A stretch of DNA of 64,000 nucleotides from Pictodentalium vernedei. Taxonomy: Eukaryota > Mollusca > Scaphopoda > Dentaliida > Dentaliidae. Positions 42,904-53,602 of this stretch are shown here, piece after piece (position 1 is the stretch's first letter; each line of letters starts with the position of its first letter). Both the position numbers and the translations under genes were made by a program. Location: contig CM062296.1 of NCBI GenBank assembly GCA_031216915.1, positions 794,587,823 through 794,651,822 of the forward strand. The letters run 5' to 3'. The notes beneath the pieces were generated by a model, which was not told the DNA's origin, searched no databases, and was given only the letters and a program-made list of their open reading frames with translations.

Positions 42904-43311
42904 TTATTTATTTATTTATTGGTGTTTAAGGTCACATACTTATGCACAATGGCTAATCGTGACCGTGACAGTTTTACTGGTGGAGGAAGCCGGAGTACCC
43001 GGAGAGAACCACCGAGCAACGACGAGCAGCTGTCAGCTCTCCAACATCGTATCTCTGAACTCTGCACCGCGACACAGGCAGGGTTAGATTGGTTGAAGAC
43101 ATGCGCACCATCGACGTGCAATACGCCTTAGTACACAGCGTCATCGTGCCCCCATGTAGGCAATAGGGGTTAAGTGCCTTGCCCAGGGACACAACGCGGG
43201 AGCGCGAATCAGTCGCTGAAATGGTCACCCATCCAACTACTAACCGCGCTCGACGTTGCTTAACTTCGGTGATCTGACAAAAACCGGTTACCGCGACGCC
43301 GCCGCGCCCCC
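42904..43311 (-). mobile_element. 5S rRNA-headed SINE, full length
   Basis: A perfect 11-bp duplication ATGCAGAAGAT flanks it (42893-42903, 43312-43322). On the minus strand, after a GC-rich leader, about 43300-43220 reads GTCAGATCACCGAAGTTAAG, then CAACGTCGAGCGCGGTTAG, then TTGGATGGGTGACC, the internal promoter part of 5S rRNA. It then joins the same body as the tRNA-headed SINEs (TGTCCCTGGGCAAGGCACTT, GTACTAAGGCGTATTGCACG, CTCCGGGTACTCCGGCTTCC) and ends in (AAAT)n. The 5S match keeps the pol III A-box/IE/C-box region, so transcription was probably driven from it. Confidence 0.9.
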
Positions 43312-43322
43312 ATGCAGAAGAT

Positions 43323-43652
43323 ACTTTGTTATTTTCTACATATGCTAATACGGGATGTTCTCACTTTGCCAGCTGATATTGTTCTCATAAAAAGGTGTGA
43401 AAAACTAAGGCAATAGAAATATAAAGTATAGTCTGTACTATATTTCTTGGTAGGGTTAGGGTTTAGGGTTTATTGACTATTATTGTTTGAGAATATTCAG
43501 AATTAAATTAATACATTGCATTATAAACAGTTTACACATTAATTAATAAGTGTGCTTATGGCAATATTCATTTTTTACATATATTTTCTGCACTTGCAAA
43601 CATGAAATACTAATTAATATGTCTATTAATTTATACTATGAATTAAATTGTC
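43323..43652. other. Non-coding stretch with a telomere-like triplet
   Basis: GTAGGGTTAGGGTTTAGGGT at 43451-43470 is a three-unit TTAGGG/TTTAGGG string. Nothing else. Confidence 0.35.
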
Positions 43653-43720
43653 TCCTGAGTGCAACAAAGCGCCATCTGCAATGCTATGGCATTGCAGATG
43701 GCGCCTTGTTGCACTCAATA
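43653..43720. repeat. Family H-like hairpin (GAGTGCAACAAAGCGCC)
   Basis: CTGAGTGCAACAAAGCGCCA, then TCTGCAATGC, meets GCATTGCAGATGGCGCCTTG, then TTGCACTCA. Relatives are at 19735-19806, 51879-51942 and half of one at 58626-58667. Confidence 0.75.
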
Positions 43721-44675
43721 AATTATATCTTGTTGAATGTAAAAAATGCAACTTTCCCCTCAATGCAATTGATAATTTAACGAATTCATTCTTGACTGAC
43801 GGCGCAAGATTGAATTGGTCACTTGCTTCAGTATTACCTATTTTGCAATAGTCAGTTTCAAATTATAGCCCCAATGACAGATCTTTGTGATGACACTGCT
43901 GACAAAAGAAGGGCCAACGACGGTGAACATCTGACAATAATACTGATGCAGACTACAGCCAAGGTGTGAACATTTGTAACTTCAGTCTGCTGGCAAAGTG
44001 AGAATACACCGCTAATACACGCAGTCTTGAATATTAAAGATGGCGACTAGCGTGAACAGCTCACGCGGTTACTCACTTGATTTTTTTTATCAGTGTTATA
44101 GCGAAAATATACTTGCTCATTTTCAACGTTGACACACATTTCTGTGGTCAATTAACAATGATTATTTAGAATGACGGTGTATGAAAATCAAGGAGTCAAC
44201 ATTCTATCTGCCGGAATTACGGTTTAATTGTACAATTGAACAAGTTCACATTGTTTTCTGATAAATGGGCGGAGGAAGCGGAAACGATACGACAGGAAAA
44301 GCATTCATCGGACTGTGAAAAAGTCATCGAGACCAATTATACACAAAAGAAAATCTGATATCATTAAAATAAATTCAGTTATTATGAAGTGGACTTAAAG
44401 TAAAGCTGTGGTACAGAGGTATACTCTGCGATACAAATACCAGACACACACACTCACGCAAGCAAAACAACAACCTTTTTGTATTTTTTCACAAAAACAT
44501 AACCGCATTCACACAAGCAAGTCATCGCCATGACAGAACAAAAATGTCATGCAAATATGACACCAACACACCTCGTACTGTAGTTTTTTCCATTTCCATT
44601 TTTCATCAAAATTCAATCTCAGTCTAACCGTTATGGATTTCCATTTTTACCATCTGCTTGGCATGGTAGAGTGTG
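43721..44675. other. Non-coding stretch
   Basis: No terminus, RNA gene or exon recognised. Confidence 0.3.
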
Positions 44676-45110
44676 TGTGTCGGGAGGGGGGGGGGGGGGG
44701 GGTGTCGTCCTGCTGTGCCAAATCAAATTTCTTCTCCAGATTTTTCGCTACACAACTTCACGACTATCGGCAACATCGACATCGACATCGACATCAAAAT
44801 ATGTATTAATCAGGAGCGGCGGAACGATTTTCAAAGTGGTGGTGGGGGGGGGGGGGGGGTGGGGGGGGGGGGCTCGATCAGGCGATGGATGGTCGTCGTA
44901 CGAAAATTTTAAATTCCAGGGTCCCAAAACCCCTATTTCAATGCATCTGAGCGGATATTTTGAGATTTTTCAGGAGATTATTTGAAAGATTTCACAGTTT
45001 GAGAGCCGTAAAAAACGTCGGTAAAGTGTAAGTCTAAGAGAATGGTTTTGCGCGCCGAAGGCGCGCTGGGACGTTATAGGGAAAGCCCCTTTCGACCCTC
45101 AATTACAGTA
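44676..45110. repeat. Poly-G-rich segment with a possible hAT-like left end
   Basis: G tracts lie at 44684-44702 and 44843-44872. CAGGAGCGGCGGAACG (44811-44826) resembles hAT CAG-type termini in this window, but no right end or duplication was found. CGACATCGACATCGACATC is a short tandem at about 44776. The segment GCGCGCCGAAGGCGCGC is at about 45051. Confidence 0.4.
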
Positions 45111-45344
45111 TGTTATAATTTCAATAATTTGAGATAGCGTCATCAGCATCATGTCCGGTTGGTGTAAAGGTGGAAGAGGATTGGAATTGATGTTTCTTGA
45201 TGTTAATCTTCAGTCAAGTATAGTCTGCCACTTGTGATTTGGTGGTGAAGATAGGCCTTCATCGGCAGTTATAGTCTGCCTTGGGCTCTGAGCTGGCGTG
45301 TATGGTTTCGGTGGTTGACAAGTGAAAGAAACAAAACGGACCTT

Positions 45345-45610
45345 AACAAGGTGCCACCCAACCTGAACATTCCTGGTTCAGGTAACAGGCCTGCTTTTAT
45401 CATTGGGTCGGGTCAAGCTGTGCGCTCTTGGGCCGCTTTACAAAAAGGGGCTAAGAAGATCGGGGCGCAGGACCAACGCTCGCCTCCCTGGGGATAGATG
45501 CCCACCTCCTAGGATGGTGTGAAGGATGTGCTGAAGTCATAACGGTTATTGCGTTGCCATAGCGGTTATTGATATCCATAGCGGTTATTGTTGTCCATAG
45601 CGCTTACTGG
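45345..45610. repeat. Dispersed repeat (partner of 39465-39700) followed by a 21-bp tandem
   Basis: GCGCAGGACCAACGCTCGCC, then CACCTCCTAGGATGG, matches 39610-39665. It is followed by three to four units of CCATAGCGGTTATTG (45540-45608). A 60-residue open frame here (45315-45497) could be a remnant of a retroelement ORF but shows no motif. Confidence 0.5.
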
Positions 45611-45954
45611 GGAAGATGGTAGAATCTGAGAGATAGTGAAAAAAACTTAGACTAAAAGCGGTAAAAGGTAGAGTACAGTGAAGAAGTGTGTGCATTTGTA
45701 AGGATTTTCTCTGGATGTATTTCTGTTGAGTGTTATTTTCAGGCAAGTATAGTGTGCCGCTTAAACGAGTGTTGGAGCTATCACTGGCAAATATAGTCTG
45801 CCTCAAGCTCTTCTGTTGTTGTTTGTTTTGGCTGTTGTGGATGTTGCTTGGTTGGCTGTCGGGGAGTCTTTCTTTCAGCGGTGTCTGGTCTGGTGCGTTT
45901 ATGGTGCTAAGTTCTGTGTCTCTGCCGTGGCTGAAATTAAAAGGTATAGGATGG

Positions 45955-45994
45955 TTGGAGTCCCCCCCCCCCCCCCACCACCTCCCCCCCCCCC
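45955..45994. repeat. Poly-C tract pair
   Basis: Two C runs separated by ACCACCT. Long open frames here are low-complexity artefacts. Confidence 0.75.
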
Positions 45995-46087
45995 TGTCTT
46001 CTGTTCTCGTTCTCGTGTTGCGTGGCTTGGCTTGGCTTTTTGGCTGTACTGTCGGATGTTTTCGTGGTAGATTATCTCTTGTGTCGG

Positions 46088-46170
46088 TAAAGCATGCAGG
46101 TGAGGTCTATTTATCAGCTTTGGTCGTAACGAGCAAAGCTGAGAAATAGATCTCACCTGTATGCTTTACC
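46088..46170. repeat. Palindrome around TAAAGCATGCAGGTGAG
   Basis: GTAAAGCATGCAGGTGAG, then TCTATTTATCAGC, is mirrored by GCTGAGAAATAGATCTCACC, then TGTATGCTTTAC, with a 15-nt loop. Confidence 0.7.
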
Positions 46171-46533
46171 AGACGTTAACAGCAATTATACTGTCTGTGG
46201 ATTATCTTGTCTGGGGGTGGATTTGGTACTTGTATGTCTGTAAGATTACGATCTATTTCAGTTAACCGATTTTTTTAACAGACTGTATACATTTTGGCGT
46301 TTTCTGCATCTTACTAAATAAAATATCCGAAATCCATCGAAACTGAACCAGTTCGCGAGAAATATAGCTGACGAAAATATGGGGGAGGCTCTGGATCCTC
46401 CCCTTGTTTCACCAGTCATTGGTTGTGTTAAAATATATGCATATAAAAAAAAACATGGACCGGCAAAAAAGGTGGGAGGTTGAAGCCCCCAGCCCCAACT
46501 CCCCCCATCCCCCCCCCCCCCCGGTCCTGTTAA

Positions 46534-46685
46534 TTTATTTTTTTGAGGTTTAACGAAACTTTCGACAGCCAGGATAATCTCGTGTCGGACAGTTTTACGG
46601 GTGGAGGAAGCCGGAGTACCCGGAGAGAATCACCGAGTAACGGCGAGCAACTGTCAGATTCCCCAACATGCTACCCCATCGACGT
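46534..46685 (-). mobile_element. SINE, 5'-truncated
   Basis: The common body only: GGTTTAACGAAACTTTCGAC, GTGTCGGACAGTTTTACGGG, GGAAGCCGGAGTACCCGGAG and AACGGCGAGCAACTGTCAG. The head and the GTACTAAGGCG part are lost. Confidence 0.8.
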
Positions 46686-46689
46686 CAAA

Positions 46690-47100
46690 AGTAACAACAT
46701 CAAAATGAACAGGCAAAAACATGAACTATCATGCCTTCAGATATTCTCTCCAAGTCGTGCAGAAAAAAACGTCAATGGGTTTGAAAGGCGGTCACACGAA
46801 GTGACCGCTTGACCTTCCTCAGGCGCTGGTGACGCCTGAAACAACATATCAAATGTGTATGTGTTAGGGGCGGCAGCAGGTCCAAGTCCTCCTCTTTCAT
46901 TCGACAACGTTCGTAATATCACAAACACTGGGTGCAAAAGGTTTCCCCAAGATATATCCGGGAAGACAAAGATATTATTTTCACATACAGCATCAGCGAT
47001 TTGGGAACGTTTGAATGAAAATAAGATTTGCTTGGTTTTCATGTGTGTTGTGTAACCATATAGTTTCTAAACAAACAGAAACAAGAAGAGTAATAACACT
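46690..47100. other. Non-coding stretch
   Basis: A short stem GGCGGTCACACGAAGTGACC lies at about 46787-46807, followed by CAGGCG..CGCCTG. There is no gene. Confidence 0.3.
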
Positions 47101-47270
47101 TAACCCTTTAAAACCGTATGCATAAATTGCTGCGTAAATCAAAAGCTTGTTGTCTGTGAGTAGATAACTCAACAAATATCTAATTGGATAGGAGAATCAG
47201 TAATTATTTAAACTTACAGCCCAATAGGGCTGTAGGATTAAAATATTACTGAACCTCCACGCAAAGACAA
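47100..47270. repeat. Family E-like fragment with CCCTTT end
   Basis: TTAACCCTTTAAAACCG, TGCATAAATTG and ATTACTGAACCTCC match parts of 52516-52712 in order. A hairpin TTACAGCCCAATAGGGCTGT lies inside. Confidence 0.5.
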
Positions 47271-47834
47271 GACAGACTGTGTAAATAAATAATGGATAAG
47301 GCTAAACAAAATTAATCTTTTAATTCTCAGGCAGCGACGCATTCGTTTTCTCGGTCCGCGCTTGTCATATTTATTTCGGAAGCAAAATTCAAAATGTATA
47401 AAACTATCATAGGGTATGATTTTGGAGCTATCGCATCGCGATTTGCAATGTAATATGGCATATGTCGTATACATTGATACAGTATTGTGTTTAAACAATA
47501 TTTATTTCCAACTTTTAAAAAAATACACGGAACAACATTGGATGTGTGTGGACTGCTATTCTCTTTGTGAAATGCGACATGACTCTCATATGTATGTACA
47601 AAATAAATATTGATTTAACAGTTTGAGGGATAGGTTATCTTTGGAGGTCTGAATTTGTTCATCAAAAAATTGTCAAAAATAGTTTTATTACAAATTATTG
47701 GAGAGTGCCAACGGTCATTCTGCAATAATTTGTAACAAACAAATTGTACAATAAACTAGTATTTACGTTTGACTGAATACGAAACGTGGGTATGGAAAAT
47801 GTTGGCTTTTGCACTGGTACCCTTATATATTGAA

Positions 47835-48562
47835 CAGTGGTGGCGCCAAGGGGGGTCGGGGGGGGGGGGGGGGGGGCTAGAGCCCCCCCCCCCCCCCCCG
47901 TCGGAGAGGTCTAGCCCCCCCGTAGGAGATTTTTAGTCAGTCCGTCGGAGAGTCTCGTAAACCCGACTTCACGAGAAATTTCAGACAATCGAATGTAGAT
48001 ATCTCGTCTTGTCTGTCTCGAACCCGTACAGCACTGGAATTTTGATACAGAATAGTGATTCTCGCGAAATTCCTTAATGTCGTTCACCAAACTGGCTTTA
48101 TAGATGAAATATTTCCCGACCTTATTATAATAATGTCTACTTTAACCCTTTACCTAAGGTAACGGCCAAAACCGGCCAGCGCTATTCTCAAAAATCGCTA
48201 ATTAATTTACATTTTTTCATAATTTTTTTCATTTTTTGTCTCAAAAACATAGGTTATGACCCCTCGTTGGAACGAGCTCGTTCCAACGAGGGGTCATAAC
48301 CTATGTTTTTGAGACAAAAAATGAAAAAATTAGTTATTCAAGAATTATTTTTGCAAGTGTCGTCTGCTTTTCAGGTTACATGTAGGTAAAGGGTTAAATA
48401 ATCAACAAACATACTCAATTTGCTTCTATTTTGGTTCTCCAATTTACCAATTTTCACTCATTTTCCTTCGTTTGGGAGGTCAAATATTATAGCCCCCCCC
48501 CCCCCCCCCCCCCTGTCGGAGAGGTCAGCCGCCCTGTCGAGAAATCCCTGGCGCAACCCCTG
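47835..48562. mobile_element. hAT-like element with poly-G/C ends, nested, itself carrying family A
   Basis: CAGTGGTGGCGCCAAGGG and (inverted) CAGGGGTTGCGCCAGGG termini are flanked by the perfect 8-bp duplication ATATTGAA (47827-47834, 48563-48570). Just inside both ends are C runs followed by GTCGGAGAGGTC (about 47881-47911 and 48496-48526). A complete family A element (48142-48397) lies inside. No transposase is encoded. Confidence 0.88.
48142..48397 (-). mobile_element. Family A TTAA hairpin element, nested copy
   Basis: TTAA borders, CCCTTTACCTAAGG and GTAGGTAAAGGG ends, CGGCCAAAACCGGCCAGCG on the left arm and GTGTCGTCTGC on the right (inverted relative to 9801-10052). The core is GTTGGAACGAGCTCGTTCCA, a perfect centre lacking the CGACGAG spacer of other copies. 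Confidence 0.9.
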
Positions 48563-48764
48563 ATATTGAAAGCCCTGAGAGTGGCTTCTAGCACTCAGCC
48601 AGGTAAAAAAGCTCATTGTTTTTTATCTCTATTTTAGTTGTTCTATATTGATTTTGTGTTGTGTGGTCACTTACGAAAAACCCCAGTGAAATCAACATGA
48701 AAGCTCTAGTATTCAATTTTGGGCTCTCACTACTGGATTTTAGGCATCGGCGACCATTCCATTA

Positions 48765-49080
48765 TAGTTTTATGATAACAGTTGGGGAACCTGCGATTAA
48801 TAATTTATTATGTACTGTGCCTGAAATTTTATTTCCCGTTGTTGAATGTTTTTTTTATCTGTTGAAGATGGTATATTGTAGTCCTAAGCGGTTTTTATCG
48901 TAACGCTGGCAGATTTATACACTTTGAAAATCAATACTGCTCGTCTTATCATCCATTAAAAGATAACGTCGATCTTCCATGGTATTGTGAAACAGAATTT
49001 GAAAGACGGCTTTATGAACTGGCCAGTAAAACTGATTGGCGAAGTGAAAAATTCTAATCTCTCTCTTCCTCTCTCTCCCT
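48765..49080. repeat. Repeat unit shared with 59180-59515, permuted order
   Basis: Block A (TGTGCCTGAAATT.TATTTC, GTAGTCCTAAGCGGTTTTTA, TCATCCATTAAAAGATAACG) is followed by block B (GTGAAACAGAATTTGAAAGA, TGATTGGCGAAGTGAAAA) and a CT-rich tract. At 59180 the order is B, (CT)n, A. The plus-strand open frame at 48661-48903 covers block A but is stopped in the other copy. Confidence 0.65.
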
Positions 49081-49149
49081 CCCTCTCTCCATCCCTCTCC
49101 AGAAAGTTATCCAAGAACAGGCAAACCAGCTCGTCCCGGTGGCTTGAAT

Positions 49150-49312
49150 AACTAAAAGTTTCATTGCTTAGAACGACACAGTGGGTCGAGCTTGACGAGC
49201 TTGTTCCAATTTTTGTTCATGTGCTCTTTTGCAAAAATGAAAAAAAAAATAATCAAATTTGTCAAATGCACTGGCGGTAGTGGTTGCACTTTTATAGGGT
49301 TAACACTTTTTT
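49150..49312. repeat. Degenerate family A-like element
   Basis: GGGTCGAGCTTGACGAGCTT, then GTTCCAAT, is a decayed hairpin centre, and TATAGGGTTAA at 49302 is a possible right border. The arms are unrecognisable. Confidence 0.4.
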
Positions 49313-50090
49313 GTGAGAGTAAAGCCTATTGATATGAGTATGTGTGTTTTGCATAATAATGCTACTTTATGCACCACAGAACAAACAATGATACGGAAAC
49401 TAATTCTCTAACTGAGATGCTATTGGACAATGTTGGAAAAATGACAAAAGGTCGGACACGTGAAGTGTTGTCCCTGGAACGTTCCTTTCAGTCGGAGTGG
49501 TTCTGTCCGGTTCCGTATATACATATTTTGATTGGTTTACAGTGTGGTAAAACCTCTAGTAAAAACGCATCACTGTCACATATATTCAGAAACTCGAAGA
49601 CATAAGCATAATCTCACCATTGCTAAATAGAGGATGCATCAAGTTTCAAGTTACCAAACTGGAGGTAAGGCCCCCATAAAGTAGATCTTCTATTTCGCAG
49701 GCCATGTTTGTAAAATTTGCATGTGGGCGGTCGATTTTTTTTATTTTAATTTTTGTAATTATTTCTTTTAGTTTAAACATATTTTCTTCGCATTTAAATT
49801 GCAAAAGCAGTCGTGGAAACGAGACGGGTGCGAGTGCAATTGCTCCCGTCAACACCCGTGATTTCTATTTTACGGAAGCTAAAAAATGCACTCGTTGAAA
49901 AATATTGTGGAGCACTAATATTCTATGAGGGCATATAGATATGTGTTGTTTTGAGAAAGCAGCACACTGGGGCCAGTGGCGAGTTACAGTCATAATTCAG
50001 CAACTCCTTGTACATTAAACACTTTGAACACTAGTGGTATCTGCCCTGCCAGTTCTATGGTAGTAATTTGAAGAGTCCATATTCATTATT
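49313..50090. other. Non-coding stretch; one unremarkable open frame
   Basis: A 78-residue plus-strand frame (49369-49605) has ordinary composition but no domain, partner exon or splice logic. A GGGTGCGAGTGCAATTGC..ACCCGT stem lies at about 49828-49858 and is echoed at 50308-50366. Confidence 0.3.
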
Positions 50091-50092
50091 TG

Positions 50093-50160
50093 GGGTTGAC
50101 CAATCAATATTTTCAACGTGCAGCCTCGGGGCTGCACGTTGAAAATAGTGATTGGTCTAC
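50093..50160. repeat. Hairpin around TCAACGTGCAGCCTCGGGG
   Basis: GGTTGACCAATCAATATTTT, then CAACGTGCAGC, is mirrored by GCTGCACGTTGAAAATA, then TGATTGGTCTACC. Confidence 0.7.
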
Positions 50161-50724
50161 CTCACACGTTTACTGAATAACCATCCTATTTAATGTCGTT
50201 AGGTCGTATCATGTTCCTGGCTGGAAAAAGGGCCGCTCGGGTTCAAAGGGTTAAGGTTTCTGGTGTTTGGTGACAGTATTCCCTTGAAAATTCATATACT
50301 AACATTTTACGGGTGCAATTTACTCTCGTCTCTGATTTCGCGGGAGCTTAAAACTGCACCCGTCAATTTTATTCATTTCCAGCACTGTAAAAAGGGGTTG
50401 GAGGACAAGTGCTCATCACTTAGCAGCAACTCTCCTCTCCCGGTACATAAACATAACTTTCTAATAGCGATAGATCATAGGACTATAAACATAAAATACA
50501 ATGTCAAAATAAAGGAGAAAAAAAAACAGGAAGGAAACAAAAAGAACAAAATAGAACAAACATAGAAAAATGTAGAATTTGAATTATAAATGAAAGATTA
50601 TAAGTTATAATAAATTATAAATTACCACAATCCAGTGTTCCCCAACCGTACGTACTGAGGCAGATGGAATGTCTCTGCCTCTGATCAACATCACGTTAAA
50701 CGCACAGTGACGTAACAACAATAA

Positions 50725-50765
50725 TAATAAAATAATAAAAAAAAAAAATAAAAAAATAAAAAAAA

Positions 50766-50820
<55 letters not shown>

Positions 50821-50853
50821 TAATAATAATAATATAATAATAATAATAATGCC
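50725..50853. repeat. (TAA)n microsatellite
   Basis: An A/TAA-rich run with about 30 AAT units. Tyr/Ile-rich open frames on the minus strand are artefacts. Confidence 0.9.
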
Positions 50854-51009
50854 CTTTTTCGAGTGAGCTGTCTGCAACTAGCTCTGTATCTCTGAGTCCT
50901 GCAGCTAACGATGAACTCTTTCACAACTGTATTTCATAAATGTAATGGTAGGGATAAAAATAACTTATTTTGGAAGGAGCGATTATTTATTTGCTATATT
51001 CTATATATT

Positions 51010-51350
51010 AAACCTCTTCGAATCTGATATAAAACGATACACTGCCAAAAACACAATCTTATTCTTTTCATTTGATAAACTTGCCTCCCCGAATAACATT
51101 TATTCACCTCTCTGAACTCTAAATCTTATCAGCTCGCATATCAGCATAATATGGGCAGGAAAAGGAAAAGAAGAAATGGTTTGCATCCTCAATTCCATAC
51201 TCACAAGAGCATTCTGCAGAATGTGAAATATAATTGGCATATTTGTCTGAATTGAGATCACAACATGCATTGCTGATCATACAGTGTAAGACATTAGTTT
51301 TCTTTTTCGCAAGAGCATAATAAGGTGGTGGCTTATACGTTTTCCCCCCG
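51010..51350 (-). pseudogene. LINE ORF2 C-terminal fragment
   Basis: Minus strand: KKKTNVLHCMISNACCDLNS, then DKYANYISHSAECSCEYGIE, then DANHFFFSFSCPYYADMR, followed after a break near 51118 by residues resembling LSNEKNKIVFLAVYRFI and SDSKRFN. The 'N.LH..I.N.CS.LN.DL', C.C, and 'HFFF.CP.Y...R' order is the tail of many LINE reverse transcriptases. Two residues inserted within HFFF..SCP and a later frameshift mark it as dead. Its start (51345-51382) is fused to SINE sequence by insertion, so the apparent Met is not its own. Confidence 0.75.
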
Positions 51351-51351
51351 T

Positions 51352-51645
51352 CTAGGACGACCCACGCTGTGTCCTTGGGCAAGTCACTTCATCCAGATTG
51401 CCTACACGGGGCACGATGACGCCGTGTACTAAGGCGTACTGCACGTCGATGGTGAACATGTTTTCAACCGCTGTAACCCTGATTGAGCTGAGCTTGAACA
51501 GAGTTAGAATGTTGAGGAGCTGACGGTTTCTCGTCGATGCTCGGTGGTTCTCTCCGGGTACTCCTGCTTCCCCAACCCGTAAAACTGTCAAGGTCACGAT
51601 TAGCCATTGTGCATAAGTATGTGACCTTCAAAACCAATAAATAAA
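51352..51645 (+). mobile_element. SINE, 5'-truncated
   Basis: Begins at the body (GTGTCCTTGGGCAAGTCACT) with no head, continues with GTACTAAGGCGTACTGCACG and CTCCGGGTACTCCTGCTTCC, and ends ACCAATAAATAAATA. It abuts the LINE fragment on the left. Confidence 0.85.
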
Positions 51646-51878
51646 TATACATTTTTCTGGAGATAAAACTCCTGAAGAATTGGACTGACAGGCTATTCTT
51701 AATGTTATCGGGATAATTATTCCAGATAGGTACACACGCAGAGAAAAACTATCTTTTTAATAACTTTTTAATAAACTATAATTATTTCTTTGCCATCAAA
51801 AGTTCGTGTTCTTGGTCTGTTTTATGTTTTGTGCCTCATAATCTACAGAATAGCATGGGTGGTGGTGCATTTCGTCCC

Positions 51879-51942
51879 TTGAGTGCAAGAAGGCTTTGCA
51901 GTGCTAAAGCATTACAAAGCCTTGTTGCACCCAAGGGACACA
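51879..51942. repeat. Family H-like hairpin (CGTCCCTTGAGTGCAA)
   Basis: GTCCCTTGAGTGCAAGAAGG, then CTTTGCA, is mirrored by TACAAAGCCTTGTTGCACCC, then AAGGGAC. The outer TCGTCCC(C/T)TGAGT end is like 3879-3952; the inner part is like 43653-43720. Confidence 0.75.
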
Positions 51943-52114
51943 TTTATCAGGTTTATTTACGTTATTAAGCAGAGCACGCGACAGCCAAAAAGACCATACG
52001 GGAGGTCCTGAGAAATTTGTCAATGCCTAAACTAGATTTATTTCCCCGACGTATGAACTTACGGAGGGGCACTTAAAAGCACGCCCCCTCCAAACTTTTT
52101 GCCGAAAACAGGTG

Positions 52115-52285
<171 letters not shown>

Positions 52286-52515
52286 GAGAGTCCTCGCGGC
52301 TCAAATGGAGGCATCTATAACTTATATTTCTTTCTTGGGTTCCCGTCATTGAAGTCTTATCAGGAATTAGCAGAAAAGTGGTGCACAGACTCTTTTCTCT
52401 TACGATTTGACCAAAGTTGACCTCGTATGGTGTGTCTCTCCTTTGGCATTTAAAGCCAAGAAAAGTACACTATTTGCTCCATATTCAACAAATGTGCAAA
52501 CAGGGGCGAATCATT

Positions 52516-52712
52516 TTTGAACCCTTTCAAACCGTGGTGAATAAATTTTTGCATGAAAAAAAATGGTAGTGAACGAGCAGAGGCTCGGTATTAATTTAAT
52601 CCAACATCTCGAAATTAAATTATTACTGAACCTCCTAACAAACCAGGATGGTTTCGGCCATTTCGACGTTGATAGTATTGACTGAAATGATACCTTCATG
52701 TGCGCCAGTGTT
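52516..52712. mobile_element. Family E element, copy 2
   Basis: AACCCTTTCAAACC and GTTGAAAGGGT ends, with an interior matching 17995-18200: TTTTTGCATGAAAA, TGGTAGTGAACGAGCAGAGG, GGTATTAATTTAATCCAAC and TGACTGAAATGATA. The TTAA borders are mutated (TGAA, TAAA). Confidence 0.6.
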
Positions 52713-52899
52713 GAAAGGGTAAAATATGGAGCACTGTATGGAGCAAAGAAAAATGTTCTTCGAAATGTTTCCCACTCCACTGATATATTTTTACAAAAGC
52801 AACTGAAAGTGGAGAAGGCATGCTTTGATGGTGAAGGTGAACAATTTTATTCGTCGAAACTTGAGCAACTCAATTTGGGCAGATCAGGTTTAACCACCC

Positions 52900-53215
52900 C
52901 CACCCTCCCCCCCCCCACACACACACACTCACCACCTCTACCACAGCCACCAACAACATCACCACATATCGGCCAATTTCTGATGTCCTCGAACAAGACT
53001 CTATTACCGACGTGTCGAGACCAAGAATGTTGGCTCTCAGCTTAACAAAATTTTGAAAAACGTAGACACTGTTTTCAAGAAATTCATTTCTTTTTTACAA
53101 AAAGCAGAGTGGTTATACACTTTAAACTATGATAAATCGCCTTTTCGTGCTTGCAATATGGCAATGGTATTTACTCCATCCCCCCCCCCCCCCCCATCTC
53201 CTCCCACACACACAC
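52900..53215. repeat. C-rich/CA simple sequence pair
   Basis: CCCCCCCACACACACAC at about 52907-52930 and poly-C followed by CACACACAC at 53178-53220. Artefactual open frames on both strands. Confidence 0.6.
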
Positions 53216-53602
53216 ACACCACCAGCAAAGAGTTTGTCGAGAAAACAGAGGTTTGTTGGACTTTTCTTACCCAAGGTCTGTTCATGGTAAAAAATTATTG
53301 CTAATAATTCGTAGACAGTTACAGAATTTGAAGAATTTCCCATTTTAGAAATTATTTTTTCCTAATAGTGGGCGATAGGTTCATAAACATTTCCGATAGA
53401 AATTAGCAGGGAAATATATTACTGTGTGACACACTTCGAGACAACAAAATTCCTGACAGACATTATGAGTGCGATGCGTCTCCCTTCCACGCGTAGAAAA
53501 CAACTCATTGCATCGTTAGTTTCTATCGGATAGAGAGCCATCTAATCGAATAAAAGGAGCTGCACTGCTACTCTGGTTCAACTTCCCCTTCAACAGCCTC
53601 TT

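Larger units (their letters stand above)
47640..48620 (+). mobile_element. Family D element, copy 2, split by a hAT-like insertion
   Basis: 47640-47834 matches 25510-25700 (GGTCTGAATTTGTT, TTTATTACAAATTATTGGAG, GTTTGACTGAATA). 48563-48620 continues it (AAAGCCCTGAGAGTGGCTTC, then TAGCACTCA). The intervening 47835-48562 is foreign. The outer ends of this copy are not clear. Confidence 0.75.

Noticed and set aside
43220..43300. 5S rRNA-like sequence considered as a 5S gene
   Set aside because: Only the internal promoter region is present, directly joined to SINE body and flanked by an 11-bp duplication.
45730..46156. 139-residue open frame and overlapping frames on both strands
   Set aside because: They span poly-C tracts and give Pro/Gly runs in every frame. 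There is no domain and no splice support.
50605..50924. Tyr/Ile-rich minus-strand open frames
   Set aside because: Products of the (TAA)n microsatellite.
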